From Agromyces allii (GTDB lineage: Bacteria; Actinomycetota; Actinomycetes; Actinomycetales; Microbacteriaceae): a stretch of DNA of 64,000 bases. The stretch is from contig NZ_WBIN01000012.1 in assembly GCF_009749385.1 (NCBI RefSeq), positions 62,001 to 126,000 of the forward strand. Reading direction: 5' to 3'. The position numbers were made by a program, and so were the translations under genes. The notes beneath the pieces were generated by a model. The model was not told the DNA's origin, did not search any database, and saw only the letters and a list, made by a program, of their open reading frames with translations. Of this stretch, positions 19,147-26,788 are shown one piece after another (the stretch's first letter is position 1; the number at the start of each line of letters is the position of its first letter).

Positions 19147-19302
19147 GGGGCCCCCTGCCTCTGCTCCGATCGTAGGGGCCGGGCGCGCGCGACGGGGGGA
19201 GTTCGCACGCCCGGGAGGAGTGGATCGGCGGAAGCCTCCTCCCCGGGAGCGATCTCCTCCCGTCCGGTGCTCGGGTCGGCCGGCGGTCGTAGGCTGTCCC
19301 TC

Positions 19303-20352
19303 ATGCACGGTGAGTACAAGGTCCCCGGTGGAAAGCTCGTGGTCGTCGACTTCGACGTCGTCGACGGCGTCATCCGCTCGCCCAGGGTCGCTGGCGACTT
19401 CTTCCTCGAGCCCGATGAGGCCCTCGGCGACATCGACCGGGCGCTCGACGGCCTCGCCGCGGCATCCGATGCGAAGACCATCGCCGCAGCCGTCGCCGCA
19501 GGGCTGCGACCCGACGCGGTGCTGCTCGGCTTCTCGCCCGAGGCGATCGCGGTCGCGGTGCGACGTGCGCTGACGGATGCCACGAGCTGGTCGAACTACG
19601 AGTGGGAGGTCATTCACGACCCGGCCGTGTCGCCGCGCGTGCACCTCGCGCTCGACGAGGTGCTGGCCACGCGCGTGGGCGACGGACGCCGCAAGCCGAC
19701 CCTGCGCTTCTGGGAGTGGGACGAGTCGGCCGTCGTCATCGGCAGCTTCCAGTCCGTGAAGAACGAGGTCGACCCCGAGGGCGCCGAGCGCAACGGCTTC
19801 GACGTCGTGCGCCGCATCTCGGGCGGCGGCGCGATGATGATGGAGCAGGGCAACGTCGTCACCTACTCGCTCTACGTGCCGGCCGAGCTCGTGCAGGGCA
19901 TGAGCTTCGCCGACTCCTACGCGTTCCTCGACGACTGGGTGCTGCAGGGCCTGCGCGCGATCGGCATCGAGGCGACCTACCAGCCGCTGAACGACATCGC
20001 CTCCCCATTGGGAAAGATCGGCGGGGCCGCGCAGAAGCGCCTCGGCTCCGGCGGCGTGCTGCACCACGTGACCATGGCCTACGACCTCGACAACGAGAAG
20101 ATGCTCGAGGTGCTGCGCATCGGCCGCGAGAAGATCAGCGACAAGGGCATCGCGTCGGCGGCCAAGCGCGTCGACCCGCTGCGCTCGCAGACCGGGCTGA
20201 GCAGGGCCGCGATCATCGAGGCGCTCATCCAGACGTTCGTGGCGCTGAACGGCGCGACCCGCGGCACGGTCGCCCCCGACGAGCTCGCCGAGGCCGAGGC
20301 GCTCGCCGAGTCGAAGTTCGCGACGAAAGAGTGGCTGTACCGCGTGCCCTGA
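19303..20352 (+). CDS. lplA: Lipoate--protein ligase with the accessory domain at the N terminus
   Basis: 349 aa. Residues 1-85 (MHGEYKVPGGKLVVVDFDVV ... FFLEPDEALGDIDRALDG) resemble the small C-terminal accessory domain of E. coli LplA. The catalytic BPL/LplA domain follows: RVHLALDEVLATRV, RRISGGGAMMMEQGNVVTYSL (the RR-x-S-G-G-G lipoyl-AMP loop) and the catalytic lysine near 237 in PLGKIGGAAQKR. So the two modules are in swapped order compared with LplA. It should attach free lipoate to the E2 and H proteins of keto-acid dehydrogenases and glycine cleavage. Leaderless layout: TAGGCT (19290-19295) ends seven bases before the ATG. Confidence 0.9.
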   Translation: MHGEYKVPGGKLVVVDFDVVDGVIRSPRVAGDFFLEPDEALGDIDRALDGLAAASDAKTIAAAVAAGLRPDAVLLGFSPEAIAVAVRRALTDATSWSNYEWEVIHDPAVSPRVHLALDEVLATRVGDGRRKPTLRFWEWDESAVVIGSFQSVKNEVDPEGAERNGFDVVRRISGGGAMMMEQGNVVTYSLYVPAELVQGMSFADSYAFLDDWVLQGLRAIGIEATYQPLNDIASPLGKIGGAAQKRLGSGGVLHHVTMAYDLDNEKMLEVLRIGREKISDKGIASAAKRVDPLRSQTGLSRAAIIEALIQTFVALNGATRGTVAPDELAEAEALAESKFATKEWLYRVP

Positions 20353-20467
20353 GCCGCCCGCCCTGCCCGCGGCATCCGCCCTGTCGGCCTCGCCGGCCTG
20401 CTCCGCCAGCCTCGCGCCGTTCGTGACGGATGAGGAAGGCTCACTCGGGTCGGGTTAGACTCGCCGG

Positions 20468-20788
20468 ATGGATTGGTGGATCTGGCTGGCCGGCGGCGCG
20501 CTCGTCGCGGCCGTGCTGACGTACTCGGTGCGTCGCGGTTGGATCGACCTCTCCGACAAGACCCGCAAGGGCAAGCCGAGCGGCAGCGCCGTCATGATGA
20601 TCGGCGACGAGGTCTTCGCGCCGCGCAAGTACGAGGCGCAGATCGAGCAGGAGCGTCAGGCCCGCCTCCCCGTGCCCGCACCGGTCCCCGGTGACGGCGA
20701 CAAGGGCATCTCGTACGCCGCGGCCGATGCCGACGACGGCGACCCCGATCGCTTCAAGGGTCGCATCCGCCTCGACGTCGAGCGCTGA
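20468..20788 (+). CDS. Small single-TM membrane protein, unknown function
   Basis: 106 aa. Residues 3-20 (WWIWLAGGALVAAVLTYS) form one membrane segment; the rest is a hydrophilic cytoplasmic tail with a conserved-looking motif GSAVMMIGDEVFAPRKYEAQIEQERQ and an acidic end. I do not recognise a named domain; proteins of this look are common in the Microbacteriaceae. -10 TAGACT at 20456-20461, six bases before the ATG, so a leaderless transcript is likely. Monocistronic, convergent with the tetR gene. Confidence 0.75.
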   Translation: MDWWIWLAGGALVAAVLTYSVRRGWIDLSDKTRKGKPSGSAVMMIGDEVFAPRKYEAQIEQERQARLPVPAPVPGDGDKGISYAAADADDGDPDRFKGRIRLDVER

Positions 20789-20804
20789 ACGACGATCTCC
20801 TCCG

Positions 20805-21404
20805 CTACGCGGGAGGGCAGCCGAGTTCGCGCGCGACGGCTCGCGTCGCCGCCTCGGCGGTTTCGATCGTCATGAGGGCGTTGCCCCCGACGATGTGCAG
20901 GCCGTAGGCGTCTTCGAGTGCGACGAGCGTCATCGCGAGTTCGTCGTCGTCGAGCCGTGGCGCGAACGCCCCGCTCCGGCGCCCGGCGGCGATGATGCCC
21001 CGGTAGGTCGCGAGCTGGCGCAGGTAGAGCTTCTGCACGAGTTCGTCGTGCAGGGGAGACTTGCCGGCGAGTACGTCGAACTCGTAGAGCAGGCTCATGA
21101 GCGCGTCGTCGGGGCCGCTCGGCAACCCGCCCGAGATCGCCGCTGAGAGCTGCGCCCGTGGGTCGTCGAGCTGCGCGACCGCGGCGTCGCGTTCGTCGCA
21201 GAACCGCTGGACGCCCGCGGCGTGAGCCTCCACGAGCAGGGCGTCGAGGTCTTCGTAGTAGTAGAGGATCGCGCCTCGCGTGAGCCCCGCCGTCGCGGCG
21301 ACATCGGTCAACGAGAGTGCGCGCAGCCCATGCTCGCGTCCTGCCGCGTAGGTCGCCTCGATCAGCGCCGCGCGGCGCTCCTCCTGCCGCCTCGGCCGTG
21401 CCAT
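20805..21404 (-). CDS. TetR-family regulator of the adjacent permease/amidohydrolase unit
   Basis: 199 aa. TetR HTH at residues 8-55: QEERRAALIEATYAAGREHG then LSLTDVAATAGLTRGAILYYYEDLDALLVEA. The remaining helices form the ligand domain. The ATG at 21404 (MARPRRQEERR) is preferred to an ATG 20 codons earlier because the longer version adds a non-conserved, low-complexity leader that runs through the promoter region. Divergent from the APC permease, with a perfect 24-base palindrome in between, so it most likely represses both directions. Confidence 0.92.
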   Translation of the reverse strand: MARPRRQEERRAALIEATYAAGREHGLRALSLTDVAATAGLTRGAILYYYEDLDALLVEAHAAGVQRFCDERDAAVAQLDDPRAQLSAAISGGLPSGPDDALMSLLYEFDVLAGKSPLHDELVQKLYLRQLATYRGIIAAGRRSGAFAPRLDDDELAMTLVALEDAYGLHIVGGNALMTIETAEAATRAVARELGCPPA

Positions 21405-21444
21405 GCACTTGACACTACCCGAGCCCCGTGCGATGCTCATCGAG

Positions 21445-21468
21445 TTATTTGACACTGGTGTCAAATAA
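21445..21468. promoter_or_regulatory. TetR operator, perfect 11-base inverted repeat
   Basis: TTATTTGACAC (21445-21455) and GTGTCAAATAA (21458-21468) are exact inverse copies separated by TG. A further half-site TTGACAC lies at 21409-21415, next to the tetR start. The position, 27 bases before the permease ATG, and length suit a TetR dimer site. Confidence 0.85.
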
Positions 21469-21494
21469 TCTCCAGTCCACGGAAGAGGCCGAAG

Positions 21495-22976
21495 ATGTCA
21501 GCTCGACCAGCACAGCACGCAACCCCGGTGCCGCTCGACACCGCCGCGATGACGACCACGGGCGGGCAGCTCTCGCGCTCGCTCGGCGTCGGCGGCAACG
21601 TGCTCATCACGCTCTCGGGCATCTCGCCCGCCTCGAGCGTGTTCATCCTCGGCGGCGCAGCGCTCGCCGGCTACGGCACCGGGGTGTTCTGGGGATTCCT
21701 GCTCGCGGGCGTCATCAGCATCCTCATCGCCTTCTGCTACGCCGAGCTCGCTTCGCGCCACCCCATCGCCGGCGGCGACTACTCGCTCGTCAGCCGCGTG
21801 CTCGGCCCCGCAGCGGGCTCGGCCGTCTTCTTCATCGGGCTCGTCAGCCTGCCGCTCATCATCGCGATCTTCGCCCTCGGCGTCGCCGACTACCTCGGTG
21901 TCGCGATCGCGGGCCTCGATCCGCTCTGGACGGCCCTCGTCGTCATCGTGCTCGCCACGGTCACGGCGTGCTTCAACATCCGCACGAACGCCTGGGTGAC
22001 CGGCGCGTTCCTCTTCGTCGAGATGGCCGCGCTCGCGCTGCTCGCCGTCCTCGGCCTCATCCACATCGAGCGCCCGGTGTCGGCGCTCTTCGATCCGCAG
22101 GCGCTCGACCTCGCGACCGGAGGCCTCGCACCGCTCGGCATCGCGGGCCTCGTGCTCGCGGTCACGCAGGGCATCTTCTCGTACAACGGATACGGCGGCG
22201 CCGTCTACTTCGCCGAGGAGACGAAGAACGCCAAGCGTGCGATCGCGAAGGCCGTGCTCTGGAGCGCGATCATCACCGTGCTGGCCGAACTGATCCCGCT
22301 CACCGCGATCCTGCTCGGCGCCTCGTCGCTCGAGGAGCTGTTCGGCGCCGACCTCCCCGTCGAGACCTTCCTCTCGGGAAGGGCGGGTGAGACGGTCACC
22401 GTCATCGTGCTGATCGCCATCGCGCTCGCCATCGTCAACGCGATCATCGCCATCGCGCTGCAGTCGGGGCGGCTGCTGTTCGCGGCAGCACGCGACCGCG
22501 CGCTCCCGCAGCGGATCGCCGCACCGCTCGCGACGGTGTCGCCGCGCACCCGGATGCCGATCGCTGCGACGATCGTCATGGGCGTGATCGCGCTCGCCGC
22601 CTGCTTCATCCCGTTCGACGTGCTGCTCAATGCGACCGGATCGACCCTCGCCTTCAGCTACGGCTTCATCGCACTGGCCGCGCTCGTCGTCCGGCGACAG
22701 ACGAGCCGGGGCGACGGCGTCGGCCACGCGGCATCCGCGGATTCGTATCGGATGCCGCTCTGGCCGGCGCCGCCCGTGCTGTCGCTCGTCGCCATCGCGA
22801 CGATCTTCGTGATCGGCATCCTCGATCCGGCGCAGTGGCTCAGTCTCGGCATCGCGATCGGCATCATCGGGGCGGGCTTCGCCTACTTCTCCCTCTACCT
22901 GCGACGCAGCCCCGCGACCCTGCACCTGCTCGCGGGCGACGACGACGACGACGAAGACGACGAGGAGATCGCATGA
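21495..22976 (+). CDS. APC-superfamily amino acid / amine permease
   Basis: 493 aa with 12 predicted membrane segments. N-terminal GGNVLITLSGISPASSVFILGG and the conserved FCYAELASRHPIAGGDYSLVSRVLGP are the APC-family TM1/TM2-3 signatures (E-L-x-x-x-x-P-x-x-G-G-x-Y). Imports an amino acid, amine or related nitrogen compound by cation symport or exchange. The last 15 residues are almost all Asp/Glu. Its stop overlaps the ATG of the amidohydrolase, so the two are co-translated, suggesting the imported compound is an amide or amidine degraded by the next enzyme. GAGG lies ahead of the ATG. Confidence 0.9.
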   Translation: MSARPAQHATPVPLDTAAMTTTGGQLSRSLGVGGNVLITLSGISPASSVFILGGAALAGYGTGVFWGFLLAGVISILIAFCYAELASRHPIAGGDYSLVSRVLGPAAGSAVFFIGLVSLPLIIAIFALGVADYLGVAIAGLDPLWTALVVIVLATVTACFNIRTNAWVTGAFLFVEMAALALLAVLGLIHIERPVSALFDPQALDLATGGLAPLGIAGLVLAVTQGIFSYNGYGGAVYFAEETKNAKRAIAKAVLWSAIITVLAELIPLTAILLGASSLEELFGADLPVETFLSGRAGETVTVIVLIAIALAIVNAIIAIALQSGRLLFAAARDRALPQRIAAPLATVSPRTRMPIAATIVMGVIALAACFIPFDVLLNATGSTLAFSYGFIALAALVVRRQTSRGDGVGHAASADSYRMPLWPAPPVLSLVAIATIFVIGILDPAQWLSLGIAIGIIGAGFAYFSLYLRRSPATLHLLAGDDDDDEDDEEIA

Positions 22977-24703
22977 TGCTCGACACGCTCATCACGGGTG
23001 CGCGCGTGCGCACGTTCGACGAGACGAGGCCGTGGGCGGAGGCGGTCGGCATCCGCGACGGCCGCATCGCCTACGTGGGCGACTCCGCGGAGGCGCCCAG
23101 CGCGCGCAGCCGCGTCGAGGCGGACGGGCGACTCCTCACGCCGGGCATCATCGACAGCCACAACCACCTGCTGCTCGGGTTCGATGAGGACGCCGTCTCC
23201 CTCGAGGGGGCGCACACCCTCGCCGAGGTGCGCCGGCGCATCGCCGGGTTCGCGTCCCGGCGTCCAGACCTCGGCTGGATCTGCGCCGAGAACGCGGTCT
23301 ACTCGATCGTCGAGGGGCGCCGACCGTGCGCCGCCGATCTCGACGGACTCGACGCCGCAGGGCGTCCGGTGTTCGTCACGACCTACGACCAGCACTCCGT
23401 CTGGCTGAACCGGCCGGCGCTCGCCGTGCTCGGCATCGCGCAGGGCGGCGACATCGCGTGGGGCCGCCCGGAGCGCGATGCCGCGGGCGACGCGACCGGT
23501 TGGGTCACCGACTTCTACACGAGCGCCATGACCGAGGCCGGACTGGCCGAGCTCCAGCGCGACATCCCGATGTACTCGCCCGAGCGCAGATACCGGAAGC
23601 TGCGATCGAGCATGCGGATGGCGACGGCGCTCGGCATCACGACGGTCGTCGAGCCGCAGGTGCCGCTCGCCGAACTCCCGCTGTTCGAGCGTGCGCTCGC
23701 CGAGGGGGTGCTCACGTCGCGTGTCATCGCGGCGCTGTTCCACCCGGTCGGTGCCGACGGTGCGTTCCGCGCCCGCATCCGAGACACCGTCGACCGATCG
23801 AACGCCGAAGCGGATGTCGCGGGGCTCCTGCGCCTCGGTCCGGTGAAGCTCTACGCCGACGACGTCATCGAGCCGCACACCGCGCTCATGCTGGCCGACT
23901 ACGCGAACCGACCCGGTGTGCGCGGCAGGCCCAGTTACCCCGGCGATGCCGGGCGCGAGCTCGTCGGGGTCATCGGCGAGCTCGACCGACTGGGGCTGCA
24001 GACGCACACGCACGCGACCGGCGACGGCGGGATCCGGCTCGCGCTCGACGCCATCGAGCAGGCGGCCCGTGCGAACGGCACCGTGGATCGTCGGCACGGC
24101 ATCGTGCACGTCGAATGCCTGCATCCCGACGACCTCGACCGGTTCGCACGTCTCGGGGTGACGGCGGCGATGCAGCCCCGGCACTGCTCGCCCGACCTGG
24201 TCGCGGGCACCTGGATGGAGAACGTCGGCGAGGAGCGGTGGAGTCGCGCGTGGCGGTTCCGGAGCCTGCTCGACTCGGGTGCGACGGTCGCGTTCTCGAG
24301 CGACTGGCAGGTCGGCGAGATGGATCCGCTCGTCGGGCTCTACTCGGCGGCCACGCGTGCGGGCCTCGACGGCTCGCAGGGGTGGACCGCCGACGAGCGG
24401 GTGGGCCTCGACCGCTCGCTCGAGGCGTACACCGTGCACGGCGCCCGCGCCTGGCACCTCGACGGTGCGCGCGGCCGGATCGCGCCCGGCATGGACGCCG
24501 ATCTCGTCGTCTGGTCGAGCGACCTGTACCGGCACGAGCACGATCCGGCCGGACTCCTCGGCGAGCACGCCGAGACGACGATCGTCGGCGGGCGCGTGGT
24601 GCACTCGCTCGGCGCCGTCGTCGACCGGGTGGGAGCGCCGGTGGCCGACGATCCGGTCGCCGCCGGTGGAGCGGCCCCTGATGCGCATGTGCACACGCAC
24701 TGA
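22973..24703 (+). CDS. YtcJ-like amidohydrolase (Amidohydro_3 family)
   Basis: 576 aa; start at the first ATG of ATGATG, overlapping the permease stop. Metal-dependent hydrolase: LLTPGIIDSHNHLLLGFD with the H-x-H metal ligands (residues about 61-63), lysine in LGPVKLYADDVIEPHT, HTHATGDGGIRLALDAIE (third His), IVHVECLHPDDLDRFA (fourth), and the metal Asp in VAFSSDWQVGEMDPL. The C-terminal ARGRIAPGMDADLVVWSSD is the usual closing strand of the composite beta domain. Members hydrolyse N-acyl or amide bonds; no single substrate is known for YtcJ types. Pairs with the permease and TetR as a small catabolic operon. Confidence 0.92.
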   Translation: MMLDTLITGARVRTFDETRPWAEAVGIRDGRIAYVGDSAEAPSARSRVEADGRLLTPGIIDSHNHLLLGFDEDAVSLEGAHTLAEVRRRIAGFASRRPDLGWICAENAVYSIVEGRRPCAADLDGLDAAGRPVFVTTYDQHSVWLNRPALAVLGIAQGGDIAWGRPERDAAGDATGWVTDFYTSAMTEAGLAELQRDIPMYSPERRYRKLRSSMRMATALGITTVVEPQVPLAELPLFERALAEGVLTSRVIAALFHPVGADGAFRARIRDTVDRSNAEADVAGLLRLGPVKLYADDVIEPHTALMLADYANRPGVRGRPSYPGDAGRELVGVIGELDRLGLQTHTHATGDGGIRLALDAIEQAARANGTVDRRHGIVHVECLHPDDLDRFARLGVTAAMQPRHCSPDLVAGTWMENVGEERWSRAWRFRSLLDSGATVAFSSDWQVGEMDPLVGLYSAATRAGLDGSQGWTADERVGLDRSLEAYTVHGARAWHLDGARGRIAPGMDADLVVWSSDLYRHEHDPAGLLGEHAETTIVGGRVVHSLGAVVDRVGAPVADDPVAAGGAAPDAHVHTH

Positions 24704-24757
24704 GACGCGAGTGCGGCACGCGAGTGCGGGCGGCGGCGCGCTGGCAGACTGGAGCCC

Positions 24758-25627
24758 GTGACCCACGACGAACCCGACCGCATCATCCACGCGGACAACC
24801 TCGCCGTGCTGCCGACCTTTCCCGACGGGCGGTTCACGCTCATCTACCTCGACCCGCCGTTCAACACCGGTCGGGCGCAGGCGCGGCGCTCCACGAGCCA
24901 CGTCCGGGTCGAGGCGACGGATGATGCGGGGCCGGCCGCATCGGGAACCGTCACCGGGTTCGCGGGCAAGCGCTACGAGCGCATCCGCGGCGACCTGCTG
25001 CGCTACGACGACCGCTTCGACGACTACTGGGGCTTCCTCGAGCCGCGTCTCGTCGAGGCCTGGCGCCTGCTCGCCGACGACGGCACGCTGTACCTGCACC
25101 TCGACTACCGCGAGGCGCACTACGCGAAGGTGCTGCTCGATGCCCTGTTCGGGCGCGAGTGCTTCCTCAACGAGCTGATCTGGGCCTACGACTACGGTGC
25201 GAAGGCGAAACGCAAGTGGCCGACGAAGCACGACACGATCCTCGTGTACGTGAAGAACCCGTCGAAGTACTGGTTCGACTCGACCGCCGTCGACCGCGAG
25301 CCGTACATGGCGCCGGGGCTCGTCACGCCCGAGAAAGCCGAGCTCGGCAAGCTGCCGACGGATGTCTGGTGGCACACGATCGTGTCGCCGACGGGCAAGG
25401 AGAAGACGGGGTACCCGACGCAGAAGCCCGAGGGCATCCTGCGGCGCATCGTGCAGGCGTCGACCCGAGAGGGCGACTGGGTGCTCGACTTCTTCGCCGG
25501 CTCCGGCACGACGGGCGCCGTGGCCGCGACGCTCGGGCGCCGCTTCGTGCTCGTCGACGAGAACCCCGAGGCGATCGGCGTCATGCGTGCCCGGTTCGCG
25601 AACATCGAGGGCGTCGAGTTCGGCTGA
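24758..25627 (+). CDS. Solitary DNA adenine/cytosine-N4 methyltransferase, beta class
   Basis: 289 aa. Motif IV DPPFNTG at residues 32-38 comes before motif I FAGSGTTGAVAA at about 246, the order that defines beta-class amino-methyltransferases (N6-adenine or N4-cytosine). Target-recognition residues lie between, around YDYGAKAKRKWPTKHDTILVY; the C-terminal GYPTQKPEGILRRIVQAS is the family's motif X-like region. No restriction endonuclease gene is next to it, so it is an orphan and may have a regulatory or epigenetic role, as CcrM has in other bacteria. GTG start with CAGACT seven bases upstream. Confidence 0.9.
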   Translation: MTHDEPDRIIHADNLAVLPTFPDGRFTLIYLDPPFNTGRAQARRSTSHVRVEATDDAGPAASGTVTGFAGKRYERIRGDLLRYDDRFDDYWGFLEPRLVEAWRLLADDGTLYLHLDYREAHYAKVLLDALFGRECFLNELIWAYDYGAKAKRKWPTKHDTILVYVKNPSKYWFDSTAVDREPYMAPGLVTPEKAELGKLPTDVWWHTIVSPTGKEKTGYPTQKPEGILRRIVQASTREGDWVLDFFAGSGTTGAVAATLGRRFVLVDENPEAIGVMRARFANIEGVEFG

Positions 25628-25657
25628 GGCGGTCGCCCGTGGGCGAGCCCGCGCTCG

Positions 25658-26545
25658 TCAGCCCAGGAACTCCGGCGGGAGATCATGGATGTACGGCGCG
25701 GCCGTCGCCTCGCCGACCTCGCCGTTCGGGGTGCTGAAGGTGATCGTGGTGTACTCGGAGATCGAGTAGTCGCCGAGGATCTCGGTGTAGAAGTCGGCCG
25801 CCCGACTCGTTCTGAACGACTCGAGGTCTTCGGGCGCATCGGCGATCGTGCCGAAGTACTGCAGCGTCCCGGTCTGCGTGTACGTGAACGTGGTGCTGCC
25901 GCAGGCCCGATTGATCCCGACCAGATAGCTCTTCCAGCCGTTGCCGCTCGCCGGCTGCATCGTCGACTGCTCGAGCAGTTGGCCGAGGCTGCTGCCGGTC
26001 CCTCCGTCGAGGTACCAGAGCAGGCGGTCGTTCGCCGCGTCGTCGACGGTGCCGTCCGATGCGAGTTCAGCAGATGCGATCGCGGGGCCCTGCAGGACCA
26101 CGGTCGTGCCGCGCGGGGTGGTCACCTCGATGTCGCTGCCGAGGGTGCACGACATGATCGACAGGAGCACGATCGAACCGGACTCGTCGGTGACGGTCGT
26201 TGCGGAGAGCTCGTCGGCCGCGTACGTCTGCTGTGTCCACCCCGGCCCGCCGTCGAGCTCCCGTGAATTCACCGGGAGGCCGAGGATCTCCTCGATCCGC
26301 GCCGACGGGGCGCCGACATGGACCGATGCGAGACGCTCGGCGGTGGAAGTCGGGGTGCTCTCGGGGGGTGGTTCGGGTTCGGTCGGTGCAGCGGAGCTCC
26401 CGCCCGAGTCGGGCGCCTGAACCCACTGCAGTCCGAAGCCGACGAGTGTGCCGAGCGCGACGAGCGTGCCGAGCACCCAGGCCGCCGTCTTCGCGCCGGG
26501 GCGCTCGGTCCAGTGAGGCCGGGTCGATCGACGTGGTGCCGCCAT
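25658..26545 (-). CDS. Membrane-anchored extracytoplasmic protein, unknown function
   Basis: 295 aa. Basic N terminus, one TM segment at residues 21-42 (TAAWVLGTLVALGTLVGFGLQWV), a Pro/Ser/Thr/Glu-rich linker to about 70, then a mixed alpha/beta outer domain. Visible features: ARIEEILGLPVNSRELDG, two cysteines (SCTLGSDIEV and RACGSTTF) that may bond outside the cell, and a C-terminal beta-rich segment (EYTTITFSTPNGEVGEATAA). I do not recognise a catalytic motif. Convergent with the methyltransferase, divergent from the MFS gene. Confidence 0.7.
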   Translation of the reverse strand: MAAPRRSTRPHWTERPGAKTAAWVLGTLVALGTLVGFGLQWVQAPDSGGSSAAPTEPEPPPESTPTSTAERLASVHVGAPSARIEEILGLPVNSRELDGGPGWTQQTYAADELSATTVTDESGSIVLLSIMSCTLGSDIEVTTPRGTTVVLQGPAIASAELASDGTVDDAANDRLLWYLDGGTGSSLGQLLEQSTMQPASGNGWKSYLVGINRACGSTTFTYTQTGTLQYFGTIADAPEDLESFRTSRAADFYTEILGDYSISEYTTITFSTPNGEVGEATAAPYIHDLPPEFLG

Positions 26546-26760
26546 CCGAATCAGCGCCCCCTCCCCGGAACCGGGAATCTACGACGATCGTGCCACGGAT
26601 CCCGCACGCGATACCAGAGCCGGCGCGGCAGCGCGACTCGGTCAGGCGGCCACCACGGAGGAACGGGAAGGGCGCGTCTGGCGGTCGGCGGCGGCCTGCG
26701 ACATCCGCAGGTCGTAACCGGATGAGCCGGTGCGACGCGGGCGCGCCGCCCTTCTCGTAA

Positions 26761-26781
26761 CCCCCACTGGGGGAGTAGCGT
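26761..26781 (+). promoter_or_regulatory. Operator palindrome inside the promoter of the 14-TM exporter
   Basis: CCCCC-act-GGGGG (26761-26773) lies immediately before a -10 TAGCGT (26776-26781), i.e. in the spacer, where a bound protein would block transcription. The GTG start is seven bases after the -10. The TA-A-CCCCC/GGGGG-AGTA form resembles CsoR-family operators (copper or sulfur sensors), but no such regulator gene is in the window. Confidence 0.5.
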
Positions 26782-26788
26782 CGGCGAA

